Positions 1-7,937 of a stretch of 20,008 bases of DNA are shown one piece after another. The stretch is from contig JBCBHL010000106.1 of assembly GCA_038525605.1 (NCBI GenBank), positions 1-20,008 on the forward strand, given 5' to 3'. Origin of the DNA: JANSWY01 sp038525605 (GTDB lineage: Bacteria; Bacteroidota; Bacteroidia; Cytophagales; Cyclobacteriaceae). Under the pieces are notes generated by a model, which had not been told where the DNA came from, did no database searches, and saw only the letters and a program-made list of their open reading frames with translations. How positions within the stretch are numbered: the first letter of the stretch is position 1; each line of letters opens with the position of its first letter. Both the position numbers and the translations under genes were made by a program.

Positions 1-438
1 ATCAAAATGCAGAGATTAACTAAAAAATCGTAAAATTTTGATTACCAAGCTGTTTCAATATTTCAATTCGTTTTTTAGTTGTTTTCAGATATAATCAAAC
101 AATTCTTCTTCTCACAAGTATTGCTTGATTCAATAAATGTATTTGACAAGATCAGACATGCTCGATTGATTACTTTTCACAAACGTTACGCAGGCACTAA
201 AATTTAGAAGTTCTGAAATTTGCTGAATACTTAATTGATTCTATCAACACTGCTTTAAGGTAATAGAAGTTCAGCTTGTCTTTGAATTACAGGAAATCAA
301 CCCATGTTAATAGAAATACACTTCTTAGCACCCAAACAATTTTAGCATCTCGCCAAACATTGACATTTTCAGACAAGTGTCATAAGAACAATTGGTTGTA
401 AATTGAGAAAGCAGACCAATTGATAACCTATTTGCACG
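1..438. other. Non-coding leader region
   Basis: No reading frame of useful length is seen on either strand in this very AT-rich stretch, and no RNA gene was recognised. The only element I can support is the 19-bp candidate operator at 360-378. No clear Bacteroidota promoter (TTG then TAnnTTTG) could be placed before the cytochrome gene. The upstream neighbour of this operon lies outside the window. Confidence 0.6.
360..378 (+). promoter_or_regulatory. Candidate AraC-regulator operator upstream of the oxidoreductase operon
   Basis: The 19-mer TTGACATTTTCAGACAAGT ends 60 bp before the cytochrome start codon. It recurs with one mismatch, on the opposite strand, upstream of the araC-type gene (4673-4691). 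It contains two GACA half-sites 10 bp apart (362-365 and 372-375), one helical turn, as expected for direct-repeat AraC sites. A TGTCA at 378-382 also forms an inverted repeat with TGACA at 361-365. TTGACA followed 17 bp later by TAAGAA could be read as a sigma70-like promoter. However, Bacteroidota use a different consensus, and the match to the second site extends well beyond a hexamer, so an operator is the better reading. Confidence 0.55.
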
Positions 439-1050
439 ATGAAAAAAATTGCTATTTTCAGTCTCGCGACTTTTATGATTGCAACAATTCTGATTGCTTC
501 AAAAAGTGAAGAGCCAACAGGCGGAGAAGCACCCATTGCGGAAGAAAAGACTGTGCTTCCTTCCAACGAAGAGAATTTCCGAAAGATGATGGATGTACTT
601 ACCAGCACCCGATGCGTTAACTGTCATCCCAATGATAATGTCCCCAAACAGGGTGATGACAGCCATCCCCACTATTTTGGTATGAGAGGTGGAAAAGAGA
701 ACCTTGGTTATGACGCGACCAAATGTACCACTTGTCATCAGAGTGAAAACAATAATTTCTCTGGCGTGCCTGGTGCTCCTGAATGGAGTCTGGCCCCTGC
801 AAAAATGAAGTGGGAGGGACTTTCCAGGGTTGAGATCGCCAAATCAATGCTCAATAGAGAAAATAATGGAAACAGAAGCCTGAAGGAACTGGAACATCAT
901 CTGACCGAGCATGAGTTAGTCTTGTGGGCGTGGAATCCGGGTGTGGATGCCAATGGCAAAGAAAGGACGAAACCTCCTGTTCCGCTCGATGAATACCGGG
1001 AAGCAGTAAAAAAATGGATTGAAGACGGGGCGGTAATCCCTGAAGAATAA
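439..1050 (+). CDS. Periplasmic diheme c-type cytochrome, isoquinoline 1-oxidoreductase-associated subunit
   Basis: This 203-residue exported cytochrome is the likely electron acceptor of the molybdenum enzyme encoded just downstream. An N-terminal hydrophobic signal (about residues 4-20) is followed by a Pro/Glu-rich linker. Two haem-binding CxxCH motifs follow, C59-V-N-C62-H63 and C96-T-T-C99-H100. A Trp-rich region around residues 113-126 (VPGAPEWSLAPAKMKWEG) and the WAWNPG segment near 163-168 match proteins often annotated as an isoquinoline 1-oxidoreductase subunit. The gene starts a three-gene operon, with 31 bp to the next gene. The signal ends LIAS where a lipobox would read LxAC, so it lacks the lipidation cysteine and is either cleaved by signal peptidase I or stays as an anchor. 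The cytochrome identity is certain; the partner role is inferred from gene order. Confidence 0.88.
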   Translation: MKKIAIFSLATFMIATILIASKSEEPTGGEAPIAEEKTVLPSNEENFRKMMDVLTSTRCVNCHPNDNVPKQGDDSHPHYFGMRGGKENLGYDATKCTTCHQSENNNFSGVPGAPEWSLAPAKMKWEGLSRVEIAKSMLNRENNGNRSLKELEHHLTEHELVLWAWNPGVDANGKERTKPPVPLDEYREAVKKWIEDGAVIPEE

Positions 1051-1081
1051 CCTTTATAACTTTTATTTAAGCATACTCAAT

Positions 1082-1558
1082 ATGAAAATCTCATTTAATA
1101 TAAATGGAAAACCACAGGTTGTAGAGGTCGAGGATGAAAACACACCTCTGCTGTGGGTAGTCCGCGATGTTCTTCAATTGAAAGGAACAAAGTTCGGATG
1201 TGGAAAATCAGCATGTGGCGCCTGTACTTTACATGTCAACGGTCAGGCCATCAGATCATGCTCTTACGCAGTGAAATTTGCTGCGGGCCAGGATGTGGTT
1301 ACCATCGAAGGGCTGGGAACTCCGGAAAAGCCGCATCCTGTGCAGCAGGCCTGGATAGAAGAGGTGGTTCCTCAGTGTGGCTACTGTCAGCCTGGTTTCA
1401 TCATGGCAACTGCGGCGTTGCTAAGTGAAAACCCTAACCCTTCAGATGATGATATAGATCAGAATATTATCAATGTGTGCCGGTGTGCTACCTACTATCG
1501 CATGAGGAAAGCAATCCACCGGGCAGCAGAAATATCAAACCAAAACCCTATCAGTTAA
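1082..1558 (+). CDS. (2Fe-2S)-binding subunit of a molybdenum hydroxylase (IorA-like)
   Basis: This is the small electron-transfer subunit (158 residues) of a xanthine-oxidase-family enzyme. It carries two 2Fe-2S clusters that pass electrons from the molybdenum centre. The plant-type ferredoxin cluster is bound by C40, C45, C48 and C60, and the helical C-terminal domain binds the second cluster through C99, C102, C133 and C135 (motifs CGYCQPGF and VCRCATY). All eight ligands are present, and the length is normal for IorA/CoxS/PaoA proteins. There is no signal peptide; in this family the subunit is usually carried across the membrane with its Tat-signal partner. The stop lies 3 bp before the start of the large subunit, so the two are almost certainly co-translated. 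No FAD subunit gene is adjacent, which fits electron transfer to the upstream cytochrome instead. Confidence 0.95.
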   Translation: MKISFNINGKPQVVEVEDENTPLLWVVRDVLQLKGTKFGCGKSACGACTLHVNGQAIRSCSYAVKFAAGQDVVTIEGLGTPEKPHPVQQAWIEEVVPQCGYCQPGFIMATAALLSENPNPSDDDIDQNIINVCRCATYYRMRKAIHRAAEISNQNPIS

Positions 1559-1561
1559 ATT

Positions 1562-3712
1562 ATGAGCAAGAAAATATCACGTCGTAAGTTTTTAGTACGA
1601 GGCGGCATAGGAACGATAGGTGTTGTGGCACTGGGTACTTATGTATTCAGGAATCCACTCAGAAGATCTGCCTACAGTATGATGGAAACAATAGTATCTC
1701 CCTATTCAGGCAGTGGTACTGAACCCAATTTATGGTTTGAAGTTACCAAAGACAATAACCTGATTGTTCACTCGCCAAAAGTGGAAATGGGGCAAGGGAC
1801 CTTTACAGGGATTGCTCAGATGGTAGCCGATGAAATGGATGTTTTGTTGGATCAGGTGCAGGTGATAGCGGCCGCAACAGATACAGGAATTGTAGATAGC
1901 TTGAGTACTGGTGGAAGCCTTTCAATTGCACAGCTATGGATTCCCCTGAGAGAGATGTCAGCTACCATGAGAGAAATGATAAAATCGGAAGCTGCCAAAA
2001 AGCTGAACGTTGAAATGGCTGCAATCAACACAAAAGATGGTATCCTGAGCAGTGGTGGAAAGGAGATGACTTATGCAGAAGCTGTTTCAGGTGTTACAGA
2101 TTGGGAGGTTCCGGATTCACCAGAGTTGAAACCAATGAAAGACTATAAATTTATTGGTAAGCCAGTATCGAGAATAGATCTGAGGGCTAAAGTATTTGGA
2201 GAGCCAATTTTTGGCATGGATGCAGAAATGCCGGATATGTTGCACGCTGTGATCGTCAGACCTGAACATGTTGGGGCTAAGTATAAAAGCGCTAATATAG
2301 AAGAGGCAGAAAAAATGCCCGGTGTTGTGAGAGTTGTTCAGATGGATAATTGGGTAGGAATTGTTGCTAATAGCTACCCTCAGGCATTATCAGCAAAGTT
2401 TAAACTCAAAGTTGACTGGGAAGTCTCTAAAAAATGGACAGAGCAGGATATCAGAGATATTATTTCTGTCGGGAACGGGAATGAAATGGTCATCCAGAAG
2501 GAGGGGTCAGCGCTGCGTGATGACGATGAGGGAGTTGTGACAATGGAATTTAAAAGCCCGATTGGTGCACATGCGCAGATAGAACCTAATGGAGCAGTGG
2601 CTCATGTAAAAGACGGAAAAGCTACGATCATCATTTCCACACAGGTAATTGGTGTCACGCAAAAACAGGTTGCGGAAGCTCTTGGAATAGAACCTGAAAA
2701 TGTGAATGTCATTCCTACTTATTTGGGAGGGGGATTCGGCAGAAGGCTTAATACCAGTCATGCCATAGAAGCTGCGCAATTATCGATTGCTGTTGGTAAA
2801 CCTGTTAAATACTTCTTTACCAGGAAGGAAGAGTTTCAGAATGATATGTTCAGACCGCCCACTCATCATGTCATGAAAGGTAAATTGGGTAAAGACAATT
2901 TACTGGAAGGACTTGAGCACCATTTTGCCAGCGGCAATGTAGCTATTGGGTCTGTTATAGTACCGGATGCACTACACGGTATCATCGGAACAGATGTTGG
3001 TGCCATGAGAGGAGGGAGTATCCAATATCGAAACATTCCGAATTTCAGGGCAGTGCAATGGCACAGTACGCTACCATTTGCTACCAGTTGGTGGAGAAGT
3101 CTTGGTTTGCTGGCCAATACGTTTGCTATCGAGAGCTTTGTTGACGAAATGGCGATCAAAGCAGGAAAGGATGCTGTAGAGTTTCGTCTGACACAAGTAG
3201 GAGATGGCGAAGAAGGTAAAAGGATCAAAAATGTCATTAAGGTAGCTAGCGATAAAGCAGGCTATACAGAAGAAATCAGGGATAACCGGGCAATGGGAAT
3301 CGCTGCTTCTATTGATGGAAATTCTCCCTGTGCGCATGTAGTAACTGTTTCTATAGAAAACCAGCAGATAAAAGTTCATAAAGTGGTCTGTGTGCTGGAC
3401 TGTGGTCTGGCCGTAAACCCTGACCAGGTAAAAGCGCAGTGTGAAGGTTCGATTATCATGGGAATGAGCGCTGCATTACATGAAAAGATGACTTTGAAAG
3501 ACGGACAGCTATATCCTACGATTTACGGGCCTTACGACATGACGTTGATGAAGAATTCGCCCCGCGAAATAGAAGTACATCTGGTCAAAGGAGTGGAGGT
3601 GCCTTTGCCGGTTGGCGAACCTCCATTGGGACCAATAGCAGCAGCTGTGGCAAATGCTGTTCGCCGGCTCACTGACAGACGAATAACTGAGCTACCGATA
3701 AAGCTTGCTTAA
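1562..3712 (+). CDS. Molybdopterin-binding large subunit, Tat-exported aldehyde/N-heterocycle oxidoreductase (IorB-like)
   Basis: This 716-residue catalytic subunit belongs to the xanthine dehydrogenase/isoquinoline 1-oxidoreductase family, whose members hydroxylate N-heterocycles or oxidise aldehydes at a Mo-cytosine-dinucleotide centre. The N-terminus is a twin-arginine signal (SRRKFLVRG, residues 6-14, then a hydrophobic stretch), so the mature enzyme should be periplasmic. The cofactor-binding motif GGGFGRR is at 389-395. The expected catalytic glutamate is E686 in PVGEPPLGP, followed by the conserved AAAVANAV helix. The fusion pattern (one protein carrying both molybdenum domains, with a Tat signal) is typical of IorB-like proteins. 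It is the last gene of the operon and converges on the AraC-type gene. The substrate cannot be read from sequence; nicotinate, quinoline-type heterocycles or aldehydes are all possible. Confidence 0.93.
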   Translation: MSKKISRRKFLVRGGIGTIGVVALGTYVFRNPLRRSAYSMMETIVSPYSGSGTEPNLWFEVTKDNNLIVHSPKVEMGQGTFTGIAQMVADEMDVLLDQVQVIAAATDTGIVDSLSTGGSLSIAQLWIPLREMSATMREMIKSEAAKKLNVEMAAINTKDGILSSGGKEMTYAEAVSGVTDWEVPDSPELKPMKDYKFIGKPVSRIDLRAKVFGEPIFGMDAEMPDMLHAVIVRPEHVGAKYKSANIEEAEKMPGVVRVVQMDNWVGIVANSYPQALSAKFKLKVDWEVSKKWTEQDIRDIISVGNGNEMVIQKEGSALRDDDEGVVTMEFKSPIGAHAQIEPNGAVAHVKDGKATIIISTQVIGVTQKQVAEALGIEPENVNVIPTYLGGGFGRRLNTSHAIEAAQLSIAVGKPVKYFFTRKEEFQNDMFRPPTHHVMKGKLGKDNLLEGLEHHFASGNVAIGSVIVPDALHGIIGTDVGAMRGGSIQYRNIPNFRAVQWHSTLPFATSWWRSLGLLANTFAIESFVDEMAIKAGKDAVEFRLTQVGDGEEGKRIKNVIKVASDKAGYTEEIRDNRAMGIAASIDGNSPCAHVVTVSIENQQIKVHKVVCVLDCGLAVNPDQVKAQCEGSIIMGMSAALHEKMTLKDGQLYPTIYGPYDMTLMKNSPREIEVHLVKGVEVPLPVGEPPLGPIAAAVANAVRRLTDRRITELPIKLA

Positions 3713-3757
3713 TTTGAAAACAGCGTATTCTTAAAGATTTAAATGAACATTTGCGAT

Positions 3758-3788
3758 CGATCAGTAGGAACTTCTTCTGATCGTTTGC
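3758..3788. terminator. Candidate terminator between convergent genes
   Basis: CGATCAG (3758-3764) pairs with CTGATCG (3777-3783) across a 12-nt loop, and is followed by TTTGCTTT on the plus strand. It lies in the 77-bp gap between the converging large-subunit and araC-type genes, where a terminator is expected. The T-tract is interrupted, so it is only moderately convincing, and weaker still for the minus strand. Confidence 0.42.
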
Positions 3789-3789
3789 T

Positions 3790-4641
3790 TTAAGAAACAC
3801 CCTCTTTTGCTGGCAGCTTACTGAAAAATTGTGAAGGAGTGATGTTAAACTTCTTCTTGAAAGATCTGCTGAAATGAGACAGGTCTTCAAATCCTGAAGC
3901 AAGAAAAACTTCCGAGGGTCTTTTATGATCCGTAAACATCAGATACCTGGCATATTCCAGCCTTTTATTCATTATCCATCTATGTGGAGTGTCATTGTAA
4001 ATAGCCCTGAAATCCCTGTTAAAGCTGGATAAACTCCTGCCAGACCGAATGGCCAGTTCTTTGAGTGGGATATTATAAAGGAAATTATGATCCATCAGCT
4101 TTTCGAGATCTGCAATCTCAGCAATGGAAAACTCCCTGAAAATACTGGCAGCATCCTCGTTGGCAATGAGTAAGGCCTTCAGTGCTTCTTCAGTTTTGGT
4201 TTCTACCATTACAGGATCTATATCCTCGTCATTGTCAACATGATCGATCAAAAAATTCATGACAGTTGTTAGAGACTCTGTAGGTTGGAGAGATAAAAAT
4301 GTTGTTTTTGTAGTTCTTGTGCTTTTTGGTATTGATACCTTTTCAACAACTCTGTTTATATAAGCATTAGTTAATACAAAACCGTATGTTTTGGCTCCTG
4401 CTTCCTCATTGCTCCATGTTTTGTGGAATTTACATTTTGTATGTTTTCTTAGCAACCCGAAGTTATTTCTGTCAATAGTATGCAACTGGCCACCTGTTTC
4501 AATGTGCAATTGACCAGTTTGCATAAAAAATAGTACTGTACTTGGTAAATAAGCTTCCATTTGGTTGCCATCCTGAGTCTCACATGAGGCAGCAATTTCT
4601 ACTTCTCCGCACTTGATTAAACTAAAACTACCATTTGCCAT
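3790..4641 (-). CDS. AraC-family transcriptional regulator
   Basis: This 283-residue DNA-binding regulator has an N-terminal sensing region (about 1-170) rich in beta strands that I do not recognise closely. Its C-terminal AraC/XylS domain has two helix-turn-helix units: the first at about 193-214 (LKELAIRSGRSLSSFNRDF) and the second at about 242-272, ending in the family signature FKKKFNITPSQF. The gene is convergent with the molybdenum-enzyme operon and ends 77 bp from it. A 19-bp element 31 bp upstream of its start is repeated upstream of that operon, which points to autoregulation and control of the enzyme, perhaps in response to the enzyme's substrate. The family call is secure; target and ligand are inferred. 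Confidence 0.92.
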   Translation of the reverse strand: MANGSFSLIKCGEVEIAASCETQDGNQMEAYLPSTVLFFMQTGQLHIETGGQLHTIDRNNFGLLRKHTKCKFHKTWSNEEAGAKTYGFVLTNAYINRVVEKVSIPKSTRTTKTTFLSLQPTESLTTVMNFLIDHVDNDEDIDPVMVETKTEEALKALLIANEDAASIFREFSIAEIADLEKLMDHNFLYNIPLKELAIRSGRSLSSFNRDFRAIYNDTPHRWIMNKRLEYARYLMFTDHKRPSEVFLASGFEDLSHFSRSFKKKFNITPSQFFSKLPAKEGVS

Positions 4642-4968
4642 GTCCTAAAAGTAATAAAAAGACAGACAGCGGACTTGTCTAAAAATGTCAAGCAGTGAAT
4701 TTTCCGCCTGAGAAATGGTCATTCGCTTCAAAATTGAGAGTTTCAGTTGGTGATATTTTAGAGACTTGAATAATAATTGATCAATACGGGATTAATATTG
4801 CTAAAAATGATTACTTTCTGTTGGATATCACCACGTTAGGTTGTCTGAAGATTCATTTTTTCTGAAAGTAAGCTATTAAGGCTTGAGTCGATTGCGGATT
4901 TATGTGGATGAGAATTGTATTCTGTCAGAAATTGCTAAGATATTTATCAAACCAGTCGTGACATCCTT
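4642..4968. other. Divergent intergenic region
   Basis: This region separates the araC-type gene (leftward) from the large NTPase-like gene (rightward) and must hold promoters for both. It contains the candidate operator at 4673-4691 and a 10-bp palindrome ATTGATCAAT at 4776-4785 of unknown meaning. I see no convincing TTG/TAnnTTTG promoter pair and no small gene. Confidence 0.5.
4673..4691 (-). promoter_or_regulatory. Candidate AraC-regulator operator in its own promoter region
   Basis: Read on the minus strand this is TTGACATTTTTAGACAAGT, identical at 18 of 19 positions to the element at 360-378. It ends 31 bp before the start codon of the araC-type gene and has the same orientation relative to its gene as the copy before the cytochrome operon. 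It also keeps the two GACA half-sites 10 bp apart. This supports an autoregulatory operator, although a shared promoter element cannot be excluded. Confidence 0.55.
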
Positions 4969-4992
4969 TTGATTAATAGCCGATTTTTTAGA

Positions 4993-7935
4993 ATGACAAA
5001 CCAGGGGGACAAAACCAATTTTAAGGTTCGGGAGATTTTACAGGACAAGTTTGTGGCAATGGTTGCCGATGATCTGGATGATGAAATCGCCCGAATGATC
5101 CGGATTCTTGAGATCGCTGATCAGTTCAATGCAAGTTATCAGCTGGACAAAGATGACAAACTGGTCGTTGATTATAAAAAGGTGCTTTACGATCTCATAC
5201 AGGAGAAATGTGTAGAACAGGATCCTGTAAGGTTTTCAGAAATCTATTCAGGCCTCATCACCTCCTTGAATCAGGCCTTTGAAACGGTTCCGGAGAAAAC
5301 CAATCAGGTACAAAGTAAAGAGCGGTTTTTTGCACAGACCGGTGATTCGTTCTTTCTGAAAATCGCTAAGTCTTTTAAAAGACTGTCCTTTAATGTGACC
5401 AAAATTCCAGCGAGGATTGGTAATGTAATCAAAAGCAATAAGCAACCGATTAACTACTGGAATCAGGAAGTATTACTCAGAAACCTAACAAGGAAATATT
5501 TTCACGCTGAGCTGATTAGCAGTTTGAAACCTGTTACTGACCTTATTTTTAAAAGCAAGCTGGAAGCATATAGTAAGCTCAAAAAGTGGGAATCTGACTT
5601 TCAAAAGGCAGATGTGATAGCCGTTGAGCCGCAAATAACAGCGATAAGAGAATCCGCAGAGTCTATCAAAACGACTGTAAAAAATGAGGTAGCTAACATC
5701 ATGGATCAACTGGAGAATCAGTTCCGGGATGATCTTGAGAAAGCCGGAACGATGGAACTGCCGGGCAGAAATTTTAAAACTGAAAAAGTGACTGCCGAAA
5801 TTGAGAAGGCTGAAACTAACTGGAATAGTCATTTCGATGGGTGGAGCAATACTTTCTATGCTTTTATGGAAAAGTGGAGTTCAGATCTCGACATCCATAT
5901 TCTGAAATATAACGCTCAGGTTGAGTTCGGGAATTTTCAAAGTGCGCAAATCAAAAAGCTGATCGAACACATTGAACCGGAGATCAATGCGATTCAGGAT
6001 TTTATCGATCGTGCTATGGAGACATTGGAGCAGGATCAGGAATCCATTGTGAAGGAGCTGAAAAAAATTGTGTACCAGGCCAATAAAACATTGGATCAGC
6101 AACTGGTGCCGAAACTCTGCGAAAAACTTGCCAGCAGAAATATTACCGGACTGATCAACAAACTCGAAATCGATATCAGGCAACACGTAGATTTGATTGC
6201 ACAGGATCATGTTTTATTGAAAAGTGATTCATTTCAGGAGCCTGTCAGCAAGGACGAACTCAATAAGGTCTCTCTCAATGAGCTGATAAAATTTGAGATT
6301 CTAAGTGTTTTTCAGAGCGATTTGGATAAAATTAAGAATGGCCTTTTTACTTCGCTGGAAAAGACAACACTGGAAGTCTCTGACCTGGATCATATCATTA
6401 CATTCAGTGTAAATTCAGCTATATCTACCAGTGCCGATGAGGGCAGAAACGAGCAGGAAGTCGTTTCTATTGCAATGGAAGGTCTCAAAAGAGCAGGGGC
6501 CAGACTTGCTGATGTGAGAAAAAAGCTGGAAGAGTCACTTGCCGGTAATATTCTGAAACTGGATGAAGCCATTGGCCGGTTTTGTGAAAGTATTATGAAG
6601 CTAACGGTACATGAAAATGTACAAGACCTTAAACTTAGGATTACAAAAGCAAAAGCGACACTTCAGGCCGAAGAAGTAAGGAAAGAATTACAACAGGAGT
6701 TCGAGGAGGGGAAACGAAATTTTACCTCCTTCCTGAAAAAGACGTACAATCAGGTAAACGACGGACTTGCTTTTCTCAGAGATAAGTTTATTCTAACCCG
6801 GGCTAAACCCGTGTTGACCAGAGATGTGTCAGACTTTTTACTGGAATCTCAGAGCGCAATCGACAAGCTGCCATTGATCTACAGAAGGCTGTATAAAATA
6901 GAACCACTCGATGATCTCGAACTTTTTGAAGGGCGTGAAGCCGAAATCGAGGCTTTTAAGGAGGCCTATGGCAACTGGAATAAAAACCGCTATGTTACCA
7001 CTATTGTATTAGGTGAAAAGTGGGGCGGATTTACTACTTTTCTCAACTATGTAATCAAAAAAGGCAGACTTGCTTACAGCATCAAAAGGTGGTCAATTGA
7101 TGAAAGCATTTGCCGATCGGAAGATTTTATCAGGCTACTTTCTGAAGTGATCAATCAGAAAGGTGTTTCCAATCAGGAGAATTTGATTGCCTATCTCAAT
7201 GGTGGCAGCAAACAAATAATCGTTTTGGAAAATATTCAAAATCTCTACCTGCGAAAAACCGATGGTTTTCATGCAATGAACGCTCTGTTCGAGATTATGT
7301 CAGCTACTTGTAGAAATGTTTTTTGGATTGCCACCTCTACTATTTATTGCTGGAATTACCTCACCAAATCGATCAATATTCAGGACTTTTTCACCAATCA
7401 GATCGAAATGAAAAGCTTTTCAAAAGAACAGATTACCAATGTGATCTGGAAACGAAATAGAATAAGTGGTTTCAATATCAGGTTTTTGGTAGAAGAGGAA
7501 CACAAACACGACAAAAAGTTTCAAAAATTGAATGAAGAGCAACAGCAGGTTTACTTGAAAGAACAGTTTTTTGATGGCCTCAATACTTTTTCTAAAAGTA
7601 ATGTCAGTCTTGCTCTTAAGTTTTGGCTGATGTCTACCAGGGAAGTCGATGAACATACAATCACCATTGGCAAGTTCAATCAGCCTAATCTCAATTTCTT
7701 AAAAGTTCTTTCGATGGACAAAATTTATATCTTATTGGCGCTTGTACTTCATGACGGGCTCAATGCCAAAGAGATCAGTGAGGTGTTGAATGAGAACAGA
7801 GAATCCTGTACTCATACTTTGTTTGCCTTGCAAAAAGACGGTATCATCGTTTTTAATGATGAGCAATTTATGATCAATACAGTAGTGTACAGAAGTGTCA
7901 TTGCAGTTTTAAAAGCTAAGAATCTGATCCATTAA
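4993..7935 (+). CDS. Large coiled-coil protein with degenerate Orc1/STAND-like NTPase and winged-helix domains
   Basis: I do not recognise this protein as a named family. From the ATG at 4993 it has 980 residues; a TTG at 4969 could add eight. Residues 1 to about 630 are charged, strongly helical and free of membrane segments, with likely coiled coils. Near 645-660 there is an F-E-G-R-E-A-E box like the N-terminal motif of Orc1/Cdc6 and STAND NTPases. A P-loop-like GEKWGGFT follows at 674-681, in which the essential Lys is Phe. A Walker-B-like strand IIVLEN is at 742-747 (Glu746 where Asp is usual), and a sensor-like strand FWIATST at 777-783. The end (about 908-965) reads as a winged helix (NAKEISEVLNENRESCTHTL). 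The stop lies 2 bp before an MscS channel gene, so the two are probably co-translated. ATP hydrolysis is doubtful; a sensor, scaffold or regulator of the channel is inferred. Confidence 0.72.
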   Translation: MTNQGDKTNFKVREILQDKFVAMVADDLDDEIARMIRILEIADQFNASYQLDKDDKLVVDYKKVLYDLIQEKCVEQDPVRFSEIYSGLITSLNQAFETVPEKTNQVQSKERFFAQTGDSFFLKIAKSFKRLSFNVTKIPARIGNVIKSNKQPINYWNQEVLLRNLTRKYFHAELISSLKPVTDLIFKSKLEAYSKLKKWESDFQKADVIAVEPQITAIRESAESIKTTVKNEVANIMDQLENQFRDDLEKAGTMELPGRNFKTEKVTAEIEKAETNWNSHFDGWSNTFYAFMEKWSSDLDIHILKYNAQVEFGNFQSAQIKKLIEHIEPEINAIQDFIDRAMETLEQDQESIVKELKKIVYQANKTLDQQLVPKLCEKLASRNITGLINKLEIDIRQHVDLIAQDHVLLKSDSFQEPVSKDELNKVSLNELIKFEILSVFQSDLDKIKNGLFTSLEKTTLEVSDLDHIITFSVNSAISTSADEGRNEQEVVSIAMEGLKRAGARLADVRKKLEESLAGNILKLDEAIGRFCESIMKLTVHENVQDLKLRITKAKATLQAEEVRKELQQEFEEGKRNFTSFLKKTYNQVNDGLAFLRDKFILTRAKPVLTRDVSDFLLESQSAIDKLPLIYRRLYKIEPLDDLELFEGREAEIEAFKEAYGNWNKNRYVTTIVLGEKWGGFTTFLNYVIKKGRLAYSIKRWSIDESICRSEDFIRLLSEVINQKGVSNQENLIAYLNGGSKQIIVLENIQNLYLRKTDGFHAMNALFEIMSATCRNVFWIATSTIYCWNYLTKSINIQDFFTNQIEMKSFSKEQITNVIWKRNRISGFNIRFLVEEEHKHDKKFQKLNEEQQQVYLKEQFFDGLNTFSKSNVSLALKFWLMSTREVDEHTITIGKFNQPNLNFLKVLSMDKIYILLALVLHDGLNAKEISEVLNENRESCTHTLFALQKDGIIVFNDEQFMINTVVYRSVIAVLKAKNLIH

Positions 7936-7937
7936 TT

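Noticed and set aside
360..388. TTGACA-17-TAAGAA as a sigma70 promoter for the cytochrome operon
   Set aside because: Bacteroidota promoters use TTG and TAnnTTTG, the second copy of the motif lacks a matching -10, and the identity between copies covers 19 bp. An operator fits better, although a promoter overlap is not excluded.
2866..3237. Minus-strand frame of 123 codons inside the large molybdenum subunit
   Set aside because: It lies wholly within a well-supported gene on the other strand, and its product is a low-complexity Ser/Pro/Leu string typical of antisense shadow frames.
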